A stretch of DNA of 5,155 nt, from positions 1 through 5,155 of the forward strand of contig CANJKD010000236.1 in NCBI GenBank assembly GCA_947474415.1, given 5' to 3'. The position numbers were made by a program, and so were the translations under genes. The notes beneath the pieces were generated by a model. That model worked only from the letters and a program-made list of their open reading frames with translations. It made no database searches and was not told the DNA's origin. The stretch's first letter is position 1; each line of letters begins with the position of its first letter. This DNA comes from Burkholderiales bacterium. Its GTDB lineage: Bacteria > Pseudomonadota > Gammaproteobacteria > Burkholderiales > Burkholderiaceae_C. This document shows positions 1 to 5,024 of this stretch, one piece after another.

Positions 1-4
1 ACGT

Positions 5-20
5 CCCCGTTTCTACGGGG
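5..20. repeat. Inverted repeat, 6-bp stem, 4-nt loop
   Basis: CCCCGT at 5-10 is exactly complementary to ACGGGG at 15-20 with loop TTCT, giving a strong GC-rich hairpin at the very left edge. No T-tract follows on the + strand, so I do not call it an intrinsic terminator, although it could end a transcript arriving from outside the window. Confidence 0.6.
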
Positions 21-42
21 TCACGATGAAATATCCGGGCTA

Positions 43-52
43 ACAGCGCTGT
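43..52. repeat. Perfect 10-bp palindrome ACAGCGCTGT
   Basis: ACAGC is followed directly by its reverse complement GCTGT. A gapless palindrome of this size is compatible with a dimeric regulator half-site pair, but no known operator consensus is recognised. It could also arise by chance in a GC-rich region. Confidence 0.45.
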
Positions 53-57
53 GAAGG

Positions 58-75
58 CTGAATCGCCAGATTCAG
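58..75. repeat. Inverted repeat, 7-bp perfect stem, 4-nt loop
   Basis: CTGAATC at 58-64 pairs perfectly with GATTCAG at 69-75 around the loop GCCA. It lies only six bases after the palindrome at 43-52. It could be an operator or an RNA hairpin; the sequence alone does not tell which. Confidence 0.55.
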
Positions 76-100
76 ACAAACGCTTCACTCAACCTGCGGC

Positions 101-119
101 TCGCGATTGCTAGTCGCGA
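101..119. repeat. Inverted repeat TCGCGA ... TCGCGA
   Basis: TCGCGA occurs at 101-106 and 114-119. The hexamer is itself palindromic, so the two copies are both direct and inverted repeats. The 7-base spacer can extend the stem by a T-G wobble (107/113) and a T-A pair (108/112), leaving a 3-nt loop. The function is unknown. Confidence 0.5.
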
Positions 120-318
120 ACGCTTATCTGCCTTCTACTGATTCTTTCGGTCTGCTCATTGCGCTGTAGTTGACCGGTATCAAGACCGTTGACGCCAAGT
201 TCTCTACAAGCAGCATGGCTGTCGATCGAAGATGGCCATCAAGCGCGTTGGAGCGCGTGAACGCTTTTGCCAGCCCGATTCCCATGTCAATTCATCATCG
301 CCGCCGACTGATGCCAGC

Positions 319-1569
319 ATGACTGCCCTGCAGCTTCTGGGGTACATCTGCGTCGCGCTGCTGTTGCAGGTCGTAGCAGGCGTCGGTGTGAGCGTTTGGC
401 GCAGGCGTGCCCTGACGTCAGCAAGGCCACCTGTCGCGACACTGGAAGGCTCGGCCGTTTCCGCAGGTGCGTGGCCAGGGTGGCGCGATTTCCGTGTGCT
501 GCGCCGCAGCTTCGAGGATGCAGCGAAGAGCCAGTGCTCATTTCATTTGCAGCCCGTCGATGGTAGGCCGCTCCCGGACTTCAGGCCGGGCCAGTACCTC
601 ACATTCTCTTTGCAGGTGCGCGACGGCACAGGCGGCATTGCAGGTGCTGAACGCAGCCTCGCTCGGTGCTACTCGCTGTCAGAGCGGCCTGATCCGGCGA
701 GCTATCGAGTCACCATCAAGCGCATGCCACCGCCGGCAGGCCGGCCGGATCTGCCACCCGGTGTGTCGTCCACACACTTTCATGACCGGGTGCAGGAGGG
801 TGATGTCCTGAAGGTGAAGGCGCCGTCGGGCCACTTCTATATCGATCCGGATGCCGCGGTACCGGCCGTTTTCATCGCAGGCGGCATCGGTATCACGCCC
901 ATGATGAGCATGCTGCGATGGTGTGCATCGGAGCAGCCTGAGCGCGTGGTCCACCTGTACTACGGCGTGCGCAGCAGCGCCGACCACGCTTTCAAGCAGA
1001 CACTGGAAGCGCTGGCCGAGTCGCATCCGGCTTTGAAGCTGAACGTGGTCTACAGCAGTCCCGGGCCTGATGACGTGCAAGGCCGCGATCATCAGCATGT
1101 CGGCCACATCGACCTGGCCCTGCTGCGCGGCAGTCTTCCGCACGGGCGGCACCAGTTCTACGTCTGCGGCCCGCCCGCGATGATGCAAAGCCTGGTGCCC
1201 GCGCTGCGCAAGTGGGGCGTCAACGACGACGACATCCACCTCGAAGCTTTCGGTCCGGCCTCGGCGCGGGTTGCCGGGCCGGCGACGAATGAACCATTGG
1301 CACCACGGTCGACGTCGATTGAAGTTCGACTCAATCGCTCAGGCCGCACCCTTGTCTGGGACGGCCAGGATGCCAATCTGCTCGACTTCGCCGAGCGCCA
1401 TGGCGTGGCGGTGGACTCGGGCTGCCGATCAGGCAGCTGCGGCACCTGTGAGACGAAGCTCGTCTCGGGCGCGGTCCACTATGCCTACAAACCCGACCAT
1501 GACATCGCCAAGGGCCACTGCCTGATGTGCGTCGGCACGCCGCGGTCGGCGTTGGTGCTGGAGGCATGA
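319..1569 (+). CDS. Membrane-anchored FAD/NAD(P)H oxidoreductase with C-terminal [2Fe-2S] ferredoxin domain
   Basis: This 416-residue protein should oxidise NAD(P)H on FAD and pass single electrons through a [2Fe-2S] cluster to a partner, most likely the b-type cytochrome encoded next. A membrane helix spans about residues 4-27, followed by Arg-Arg-Arg, which predicts the catalytic part in the cytoplasm. The ferredoxin-NADP reductase module follows: RPGQYLTF (about 89-96) and RCYSLS (116-121) bind FAD, and GGIGITP (188-194) and CGPPAMM (283-289) form the pyridine-nucleotide half. The last ~80 residues are a plant-type ferredoxin domain with cluster ligands Cys369, Cys374, Cys377 and Cys404 (CX4CX2CX26C). 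Domain order matches the family of FAD-binding oxidoreductases with C-terminal ferredoxin, but the N-terminal helix is extra. An ATG at 232 would add 29 residues rich in Lys/Arg; these would sit on the outside and break the positive-inside rule, so 319 is preferred. Neither start has a clear ribosome binding site. The physiological acceptor is inferred. Confidence 0.9.
   Translation: MTALQLLGYICVALLLQVVAGVGVSVWRRRALTSARPPVATLEGSAVSAGAWPGWRDFRVLRRSFEDAAKSQCSFHLQPVDGRPLPDFRPGQYLTFSLQVRDGTGGIAGAERSLARCYSLSERPDPASYRVTIKRMPPPAGRPDLPPGVSSTHFHDRVQEGDVLKVKAPSGHFYIDPDAAVPAVFIAGGIGITPMMSMLRWCASEQPERVVHLYYGVRSSADHAFKQTLEALAESHPALKLNVVYSSPGPDDVQGRDHQHVGHIDLALLRGSLPHGRHQFYVCGPPAMMQSLVPALRKWGVNDDDIHLEAFGPASARVAGPATNEPLAPRSTSIEVRLNRSGRTLVWDGQDANLLDFAERHGVAVDSGCRSGSCGTCETKLVSGAVHYAYKPDHDIAKGHCLMCVGTPRSALVLEA
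1560..1564 (+). promoter_or_regulatory. Ribosome binding site GGAGG for the cytochrome b-like gene
   Basis: GGAGG lies within the last codons of the reductase gene. Its spacing is 10 nt to ATG 1575 and 1 nt to ATG 1566, so it favours the start at 1575. Its position suggests translational coupling to the reductase. Confidence 0.6.
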
Positions 1570-1574
1570 GCACC

Positions 1575-2153
1575 ATGCAAGCGCGCCTGTTCAGCCGCGA
1601 AGTGGTGCCGTTCTACCTGTCGCTGATGGCGCTGGGGGTAGCGGCGCTGCTGTGCGATGCCGCGCTGCACCTGCTCAATGCCGTCTGGGTCGGGCGATGG
1701 CTGGGTATCCCCGGTACGTTGCTGATCCTTGCATCGCTCGGCTATTCGCTGCGCAAGCGCAAGTTGATCCGATCAGTTCAGACCGCCAAGCTGCTTCGCC
1801 TGCATGAATACATGGCCTGGGCCGGGTCCTTGCTGGTGTTGGTGCATGCAGGCATCCACTTCAATGCGATCCTGGGCTGGCTGGCCGTGTGTGCGATGCT
1901 CATCAACGTGGCCAGCGGACTGACCGGAAAGTTCTTGCTCGACCGCTCCCGTCGCCGCCTTGAGGCGGCGCGGCAGAAGATGCGCGAACAGGGCCTTTCG
2001 CACGAGCAGCTCGCCGAGCGCACCTACTGGGACAGCCTGACTTTCGACGCGGTCAAGCAGTGGCGATCGGTGCACTTCCCGATCACGCTGGCCTTCGCCG
2101 TTCTGGCTGTGGCCCACATCGTGGCCGTGTTTCTCTTCTGGGGCTGGCGATGA
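1575..2153 (+). CDS. Five-helix membrane cytochrome b-like protein with two His-X13-His pairs
   Basis: This 192-residue integral membrane protein has predicted helices at about 10-37, 42-59, 76-94, 97-117 and 167-189. Basic loops (SLRKRK after helix 2 and a long charged loop 118-166) place the N-terminus and the loop between helices 4 and 5 in the cytoplasm and the C-terminus in the periplasm. His77 and His91 lie 14 residues apart on helix 3, and His167 and His181 lie 14 apart on helix 5. That spacing is known from bis-His dihaem cytochrome b and ferric-reductase/NOX proteins, so two stacked b haems are likely: His77/His167 on the cytoplasmic side and His91/His181 on the periplasmic side. The role inferred is to carry electrons from the upstream reductase to the downstream multihaem cytochrome. 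Start choice: GGAGG at 1560-1564 lies 10 nt before ATG 1575 but only 1 nt before ATG 1566; the latter would overlap the upstream stop as ATGA and add three residues. The exact family is not recognised. Confidence 0.85.
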   Translation: MQARLFSREVVPFYLSLMALGVAALLCDAALHLLNAVWVGRWLGIPGTLLILASLGYSLRKRKLIRSVQTAKLLRLHEYMAWAGSLLVLVHAGIHFNAILGWLAVCAMLINVASGLTGKFLLDRSRRRLEAARQKMREQGLSHEQLAERTYWDSLTFDAVKQWRSVHFPITLAFAVLAVAHIVAVFLFWGWR

Positions 2154-3052
2154 AGGGCCGCTGGCTGTGGATCGTGATCGTCGCCAACCTGTTGGTGCTG
2201 GCGGCGCTCGCGTTTGTGTACCCGCACCTGATGGTGAGCCCAGGCCCGCTCGTGCCCGAACATGCAGCCCTGGCTACCGACTGTTTTGCTTGCCATACGC
2301 CCTTACGCGGTGCGGGCGCCGATCGCTGCGTGGTCTGCCACGCGCTGCCGGACATCGGCCTGCGCACGACGAAGGGGGTGTCGATCAAGGCCGTGTCGGC
2401 GGCCGGTGCAACTCCGCTGAAGACGTCGTTCCACCAGGAACTGACCGAGCAGAACTGCATGGCCTGCCACAGCGACCATGCTGGCCCCAAACTCACCCAG
2501 CGCAGCCGCAAGCCGTTCTCGCACGCTCTGCTGCGAGTGGAGACCCGCGATCACTGCGAATCGTGCCATGCCGCGCCCCGCAACGACATGCACCAGAAGC
2601 TGAGCATCGGCTGCGCGCAATGTCACAAGGCCGACGCCTGGAAGCCAGCGAGCTTTGACCATGCGGCGCTGCCCGCGGCAGAGCTTGCCCGCTGCGAGAC
2701 CTGCCACAAGGCGCCAACCGACACGCTGCATCGCCAGATCAAGGGCGACTGCGGGCAGTGCCACACACCCAAGGCATGGAAGCCGGCCACGTTTGAACAC
2801 CACAAGCTCTTCGTACTCGACAAGGACCACAACGCATCCTGCGTGACATGCCACACCGCCGACGACTACAGCAAGTACACCTGCTACGGCTGCCACGAAC
2901 ACACGCCGGCCAACGTGCGTGGCAAGCACATCGAGGAAGGCATCCAGAACTTCGAGAACTGCGTGGAATGCCACCGCAGCGCTGACGGAGAGCGAGAGGG
3001 CAAGGGATCCCGTGAAGGCGGGGGAGATCGGAAACGAGGCAAGCGCGACTGA
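2150..3052 (+). CDS. Membrane-anchored decahaem cytochrome c (cytochrome c3-like multihaem family)
   Basis: This 300-residue protein has one N-terminal helix (about 4-23, uncleaved-anchor type) and a periplasmic domain with ten CXXCH haem-attachment motifs starting at residues 45, 60, 103, 136, 155, 182, 201, 231, 245 and 271. Fourteen further histidines (for example 38, 95, 110, 125, 135, 148, 171, 194, 217, 227, 251, 260) are enough to give every haem a second His ligand. It should act as an electron wire on the periplasmic face of the inner membrane. Residues 136-171 and 182-217 are an internal duplication with about half the positions identical, each ending in an AWKPA-[ST]-F-[DE]-H motif. 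The last ~25 residues are a Gly/Arg/Lys/Glu-rich tail without haems. The ATG overlaps the stop of the cytochrome b-like gene as ATGA, so the two are translationally coupled; an upstream in-frame ATG at 2060 lies inside that gene and is rejected. The electron acceptor is unknown. Confidence 0.9.
   Translation: MKGRWLWIVIVANLLVLAALAFVYPHLMVSPGPLVPEHAALATDCFACHTPLRGAGADRCVVCHALPDIGLRTTKGVSIKAVSAAGATPLKTSFHQELTEQNCMACHSDHAGPKLTQRSRKPFSHALLRVETRDHCESCHAAPRNDMHQKLSIGCAQCHKADAWKPASFDHAALPAAELARCETCHKAPTDTLHRQIKGDCGQCHTPKAWKPATFEHHKLFVLDKDHNASCVTCHTADDYSKYTCYGCHEHTPANVRGKHIEEGIQNFENCVECHRSADGEREGKGSREGGGDRKRGKRD
2555..2800 (+). repeat. Internal two-haem module duplication in the decahaem cytochrome gene
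   Basis: The segments 2555-2662 and 2693-2800 encode two 36-residue units that align without gaps. Both carry CE[ST]CH at the start, a conserved AP, a lone His at position 13, a second CXXCH at position 20, and AWKPA-x-F-x-H at the end. Of the 36 residues, 18 are identical by my count. Each unit binds two haems and supplies two candidate axial histidines. This points to growth of the protein by module duplication. Confidence 0.75.
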
Positions 3053-3144
3053 GATGTGCTGACCTGCGCGAACCTGGAACTGTCAGGGGACCATGTTCGC
3101 CAACGCACCGACAGGCGTGCTGAAACAAGCGATGGTAGTGACTG

Positions 3145-3162
3145 GGTCATGCCGTGATGACC
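3145..3162. repeat. Inverted repeat ahead of the BON lipoprotein gene
   Basis: GGTCAT at 3145-3150 and ATGACC at 3157-3162 are perfect complements around GCCGTG. The stem can be lengthened by a G-T wobble (3144/3163) and a T-A pair (3143/3164). It lies 8 nt before the ribosome binding site at 3171 in the 132-nt gap between the two gene groups, so it could be an operator or a leader hairpin affecting translation. No clear -35/-10 pair was found around it. Confidence 0.5.
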
Positions 3163-3170
3163 TATCAATT

Positions 3171-3175
3171 GGAGA
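3171..3175 (+). promoter_or_regulatory. Ribosome binding site GGAGA for the BON lipoprotein gene
   Basis: GGAGA lies 9 nt before ATG 3185 and directly abuts an in-frame TTG at 3176. The spacing decides for ATG 3185 as the start. Confidence 0.65.
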
Positions 3176-3184
3176 TTGGCTCAT

Positions 3185-3523
3185 ATGAACAAGCGCACTA
3201 AGTCTTTTGCTATCGCAGCTGCACTGGCCGCGACGATACTGGCGGGCGGCTGCAGCAAGTCGCCGGAGGCAACTGCCACGTCGCCGGTGGCCTCTGCTGC
3301 CGTTGGCAATGTCTCGGACATCGACGTGACCGAGCATGTGAAAACGGCCCTGCACCAGGACGAATCGCTCAAGGGCTTCGACATCAACGTGGTGACGCTC
3401 AAGGGTGACGTGCGGTTGATCGGGGTGCTCAACAACCAGGCGCAGATCGATGAGGCACTCAAGATTGCGCGTGCTTCGGACGGTGCCCACACCATTCACG
3501 ACGAACTCACGATCAAGAAGTAG
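3185..3523 (+). CDS. BON-domain lipoprotein
   Basis: This 112-residue exported protein begins with Lys/Arg residues, a hydrophobic stretch (about 8-20) and ILAGGC, so Cys23 is the likely lipidated residue after signal peptidase II cleavage. A short Ser/Ala/Thr-rich linker leads to a single BON domain at about 45-112, with the helix DVTEHVKTAL, the strand-turn-strand VVTLKGDVRLIGVL containing the family's conserved central Gly, a second helix with NNQAQIDEALKIAR and a final strand. BON domains, as in OsmY and related envelope proteins, are thought to bind phospholipid or other envelope surfaces and are often stress-linked; the specific ligand here is unknown. The protein carries one BON copy, whereas OsmY has two. 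It opens a run of closely spaced genes; the next start is 9 nt after its stop. Confidence 0.85.
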   Translation: MNKRTKSFAIAAALAATILAGGCSKSPEATATSPVASAAVGNVSDIDVTEHVKTALHQDESLKGFDINVVTLKGDVRLIGVLNNQAQIDEALKIARASDGAHTIHDELTIKK

Positions 3524-3532
3524 GAACGAATC

Positions 3533-3925
3533 ATGTTCAAGCCCTTGATCCGCATTCGTGTCGCAGTTGCGATGTCCGTTTTGGCACTGGCCAGTGCGGC
3601 GAGTTCAGCGCAGACGGGACCTGCTTCGGCAGGACCGGTGACCGTGGTGGTCGAAGTTGCGCTCACGGCGAACGCCACGCCCTCCGAAGCCTTGGCGGCG
3701 ATGAACGACATGCGCGCGATGATGAAGAGGCAACCCGGGTACTTGTCGGAAGAGTTCTTGCATAACCTCAACGCCAGCAACGCGCCGCGGTATACACATG
3801 TGTCTCGGTGGGCCTCGATGACCGACTGCGCGGCGTTGTTCCGGGCGCCGGAATTCAGCAAGCTCAGCGCACACGGCCACGAGCACTGCACCATCTCGGC
3901 CAGCGCGTTCCAGCCCGCCGAGTAG
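3533..3925 (+). CDS. Secreted ABM-like (dimeric alpha/beta barrel) protein
   Basis: This 130-residue protein has a classic Sec signal peptide, with probable cleavage after Ala26 (ASSA/QT), so it should be periplasmic. The mature part looks like one antibiotic-biosynthesis-monooxygenase-type ferredoxin-like domain: strand VTVVVEVAL (36-44), helix 50-66 ending KRQPGYLSEEFL, strand YTHVSRWAS (87-95), helix TDCAALFRAPEFSKL (97-111), and a C-terminal strand. The RQPGYLSEEFL and THVSRWAS patterns are the best evidence. Most proteins of this fold are cytoplasmic, so export is notable. Cys99 and Cys119 could form a disulfide in the periplasm. AGGA at 3522-3525 gives a good ribosome binding site 7 nt before the ATG. 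The substrate is unknown, and a non-enzymatic role is equally possible. Confidence 0.75.
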   Translation: MFKPLIRIRVAVAMSVLALASAASSAQTGPASAGPVTVVVEVALTANATPSEALAAMNDMRAMMKRQPGYLSEEFLHNLNASNAPRYTHVSRWASMTDCAALFRAPEFSKLSAHGHEHCTISASAFQPAE

Positions 3926-3938
3926 GTACGCCTTCATC

Positions 3939-4295
3939 ATGCGCGTGCTCATCGCCTTTCTCACATGCTGCCTGGGCGCCGTTTCGTGCGCCATGGCCCA
4001 ATCACGGGGAGAGTTGCTTTACACGACGCATTGCATCTCCTGCCACACGACAGAGATGCATTGGCGCGACAACCGTTCGGCCAGCAACTGGCCCGCTCTG
4101 AAGGCTCAGGTGCGACGTTGGCAGGATACGGCCTCCCTGACGTGGAGCGACAGCGACATCCTGGAGGTGTCCCGCTACTTGAATGAAACCATCTATCACT
4201 TCGAGCCGGCAGCGGACCCGGTTTCTTCGTCGGGATTAGGCCGCAATGAGCCTGCTTCCACGCTGACCCGACTTGCTCATCATCGACTCCCTTAG
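3939..4295 (+). CDS. Small periplasmic one-haem cytochrome c
   Basis: This 118-residue protein has a signal peptide with likely cleavage after Ala20 (AMA/QS) and one haem-attachment motif CISCH at 32-36, so it should be a soluble periplasmic electron carrier. Helical segments follow with LKAQVRRWQ (54-62) and SDILEVSRYLN (72-82), typical of a short class I-like cytochrome c. The only Met after the motif is Met40, too close for the usual distal ligand; His87 (YHFEP), His41, His114 or His115 are alternatives, so the haem may be bis-His or open. The last ~28 residues are low in recognisable structure and may be a non-conserved tail. It starts 13 nt after the ABM-like gene and ends 6 nt before the transporter start, so an operon is likely. 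The ribosome binding site is weak (AGG at 3924-3926). Confidence 0.8.
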   Translation: MRVLIAFLTCCLGAVSCAMAQSRGELLYTTHCISCHTTEMHWRDNRSASNWPALKAQVRRWQDTASLTWSDSDILEVSRYLNETIYHFEPAADPVSSSGLGRNEPASTLTRLAHHRLP

Positions 4296-4301
4296 GGGGC
4301 C

Positions 4302-5024
4302 GTGAGTAAGCAAATGCCACCTGCCAAAAACTCGACGACGGGTCGGGTGGACCGCCCGCGTGCCACGCGGACCGTTGCCGGTTGGGTTCGCTGGTTTCCT
4401 GGGATTCAGACTCTTCGGCGCTACGAGGTCGGTTGGTTGCGCCACGACCTCGTCGCCCGCTTGGTGTTGACGGCGGTCCTGGTGCCCGTCGGTATTGCGT
4501 ATGCTGTTGCCGCCGGCGTTCCGGCGATCAGCGGGCTGCACGCGACCATCTTCGGACTGCTGGCCTACGCGTTGTTCGGGCCGAGCCGCGTGCTCGTGCT
4601 AGGCCCCGACTCCTCCCTGGTCGCGTTGTTCCTGGGTGTGGTGGTGCCGCTGTCAGGCGGTGATGCGCAGCGTGCAGTCGCGCTGGCCGGAATGATGGCG
4701 CTGGTGTCCGGTGTGCTGTGCATGCAGGCTGGCGCGGCGCGTCTTGGATTCGTCACGGAACTCCTTTCCAAGCCGATCCGATACGGCTACATGAACGGCA
4801 TTGCCGTGACGGTGCTGGTCAGCCAATTGCCAACGCTGTTTGGGTTCTCTGCCGGAGGTGAGGGCTTGCCAGACGCAAGCCGCGCCTTCGTCGATGGGAT
4901 GTTGGACGGCAAGGCGAATGGTGTCGCGTTGGCGCTTGGTGCAGGACGCTGGCGGCAATGCTTCTGCTCCAACGCAGCAAGCGCCTGCCAGGGGCCTTGC
5001 TGGCCATCATCGGCGCCGCAGTGA
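4302..5024 (+). CDS. SulP-family anion transporter, N-terminal part, frame broken near 4944
   Basis: The first ~215 residues match the start of SulP (SLC26-type) transporters, which move sulfate, bicarbonate or other anions across the inner membrane. Visible signatures are YEVGWLRHDLVARLVL (41-56), VPVGIAYAVAAGVPAISGLHA (61-81), the ALFGPSRVLVLGPDSSLVALF region (90-110), and SKPIRYGYMNGIAVTVLVSQLP (156-177). After Gly215 (4944-4946) the frame turns into a Cys/Ser-rich, non-membrane tail and stops at 5024, giving 240 residues where intact members usually have some 500-600. The SulP sequence resumes in another frame (next entry). The start is GTG 4302 with AGGGGG at 4294-4299 only 2 nt upstream; ATG 4314 is the alternative. 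The substrate cannot be assigned: SulP members differ, and the C-terminal STAS domain lies beyond the window. Confidence 0.85.
   Translation: MSKQMPPAKNSTTGRVDRPRATRTVAGWVRWFPGIQTLRRYEVGWLRHDLVARLVLTAVLVPVGIAYAVAAGVPAISGLHATIFGLLAYALFGPSRVLVLGPDSSLVALFLGVVVPLSGGDAQRAVALAGMMALVSGVLCMQAGAARLGFVTELLSKPIRYGYMNGIAVTVLVSQLPTLFGFSAGGEGLPDASRAFVDGMLDGKANGVALALGAGRWRQCFCSNAASACQGPCWPSSAPQ

Larger units (their letters stand above)
1..318. other. Upstream non-coding region with clustered inverted repeats
   Basis: I see no convincing gene here. The stretch lies ahead of the redox operon and presumably holds its promoter and leader, but I could not find a well-spaced sigma70 pair: TTGACC at 170-175 and TTGACG at 189-194 look like -35 boxes, yet neither has a good -10 at 16-18 nt. 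It holds four hairpin-capable inverted repeats within the first 119 bases, listed separately, and a 7-bp direct repeat AACGCTT at 79-85 and 119-125. An in-frame ATG at 232 would add 29 residues to the reductase, but I judge the start at 319 more likely. Confidence 0.6.

Noticed and set aside
5..20. Intrinsic terminator
   Set aside because: The hairpin is strong but no T-tract follows on the + strand, and no gene end is visible before it.
41..175. Integron attC-like recombination site
   Set aside because: Hairpins are clustered, but no matching RYYYAAC/GTTRRRY core pair bounds them and no integrase or cassette pattern is present.
170..215. Sigma70 promoter from TTGACC or TTGACG
   Set aside because: Neither hexamer has an acceptable -10 box at 16-18 nt spacing.
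232..318. Upstream ATG adding 29 residues to the reductase
   Set aside because: No ribosome binding site precedes it, and the added Lys/Arg-rich residues would sit outside the membrane helix against the positive-inside rule. It cannot be fully excluded.
679..1239. Minus-strand open frame (186 codons) opposite the reductase gene
   Set aside because: It is antisense to clear FAD and NAD motifs, and its His/Arg-rich translation resembles no family.
2303..2974. Long open frame on the minus strand (223 codons) opposite the decahaem cytochrome
   Set aside because: It lies wholly antisense to a gene with ten exact CXXCH motifs; its protein has no recognisable domain and its openness is a by-product of GC-rich codon use.
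319..3052. Mtr-type extracellular electron transfer locus
   Set aside because: The decahaem count is suggestive, but no MtrB-like porin or outer-membrane cytochrome is in the window and the cytochrome is anchored to the inner membrane, so this label is not supported.
4938..4950. Programmed ribosomal frameshift in the SulP gene
   Set aside because: There is no slippery heptamer or clear downstream stem at the break, and SulP transporters are not known to use frameshifting; mutation or sequencing error is simpler.
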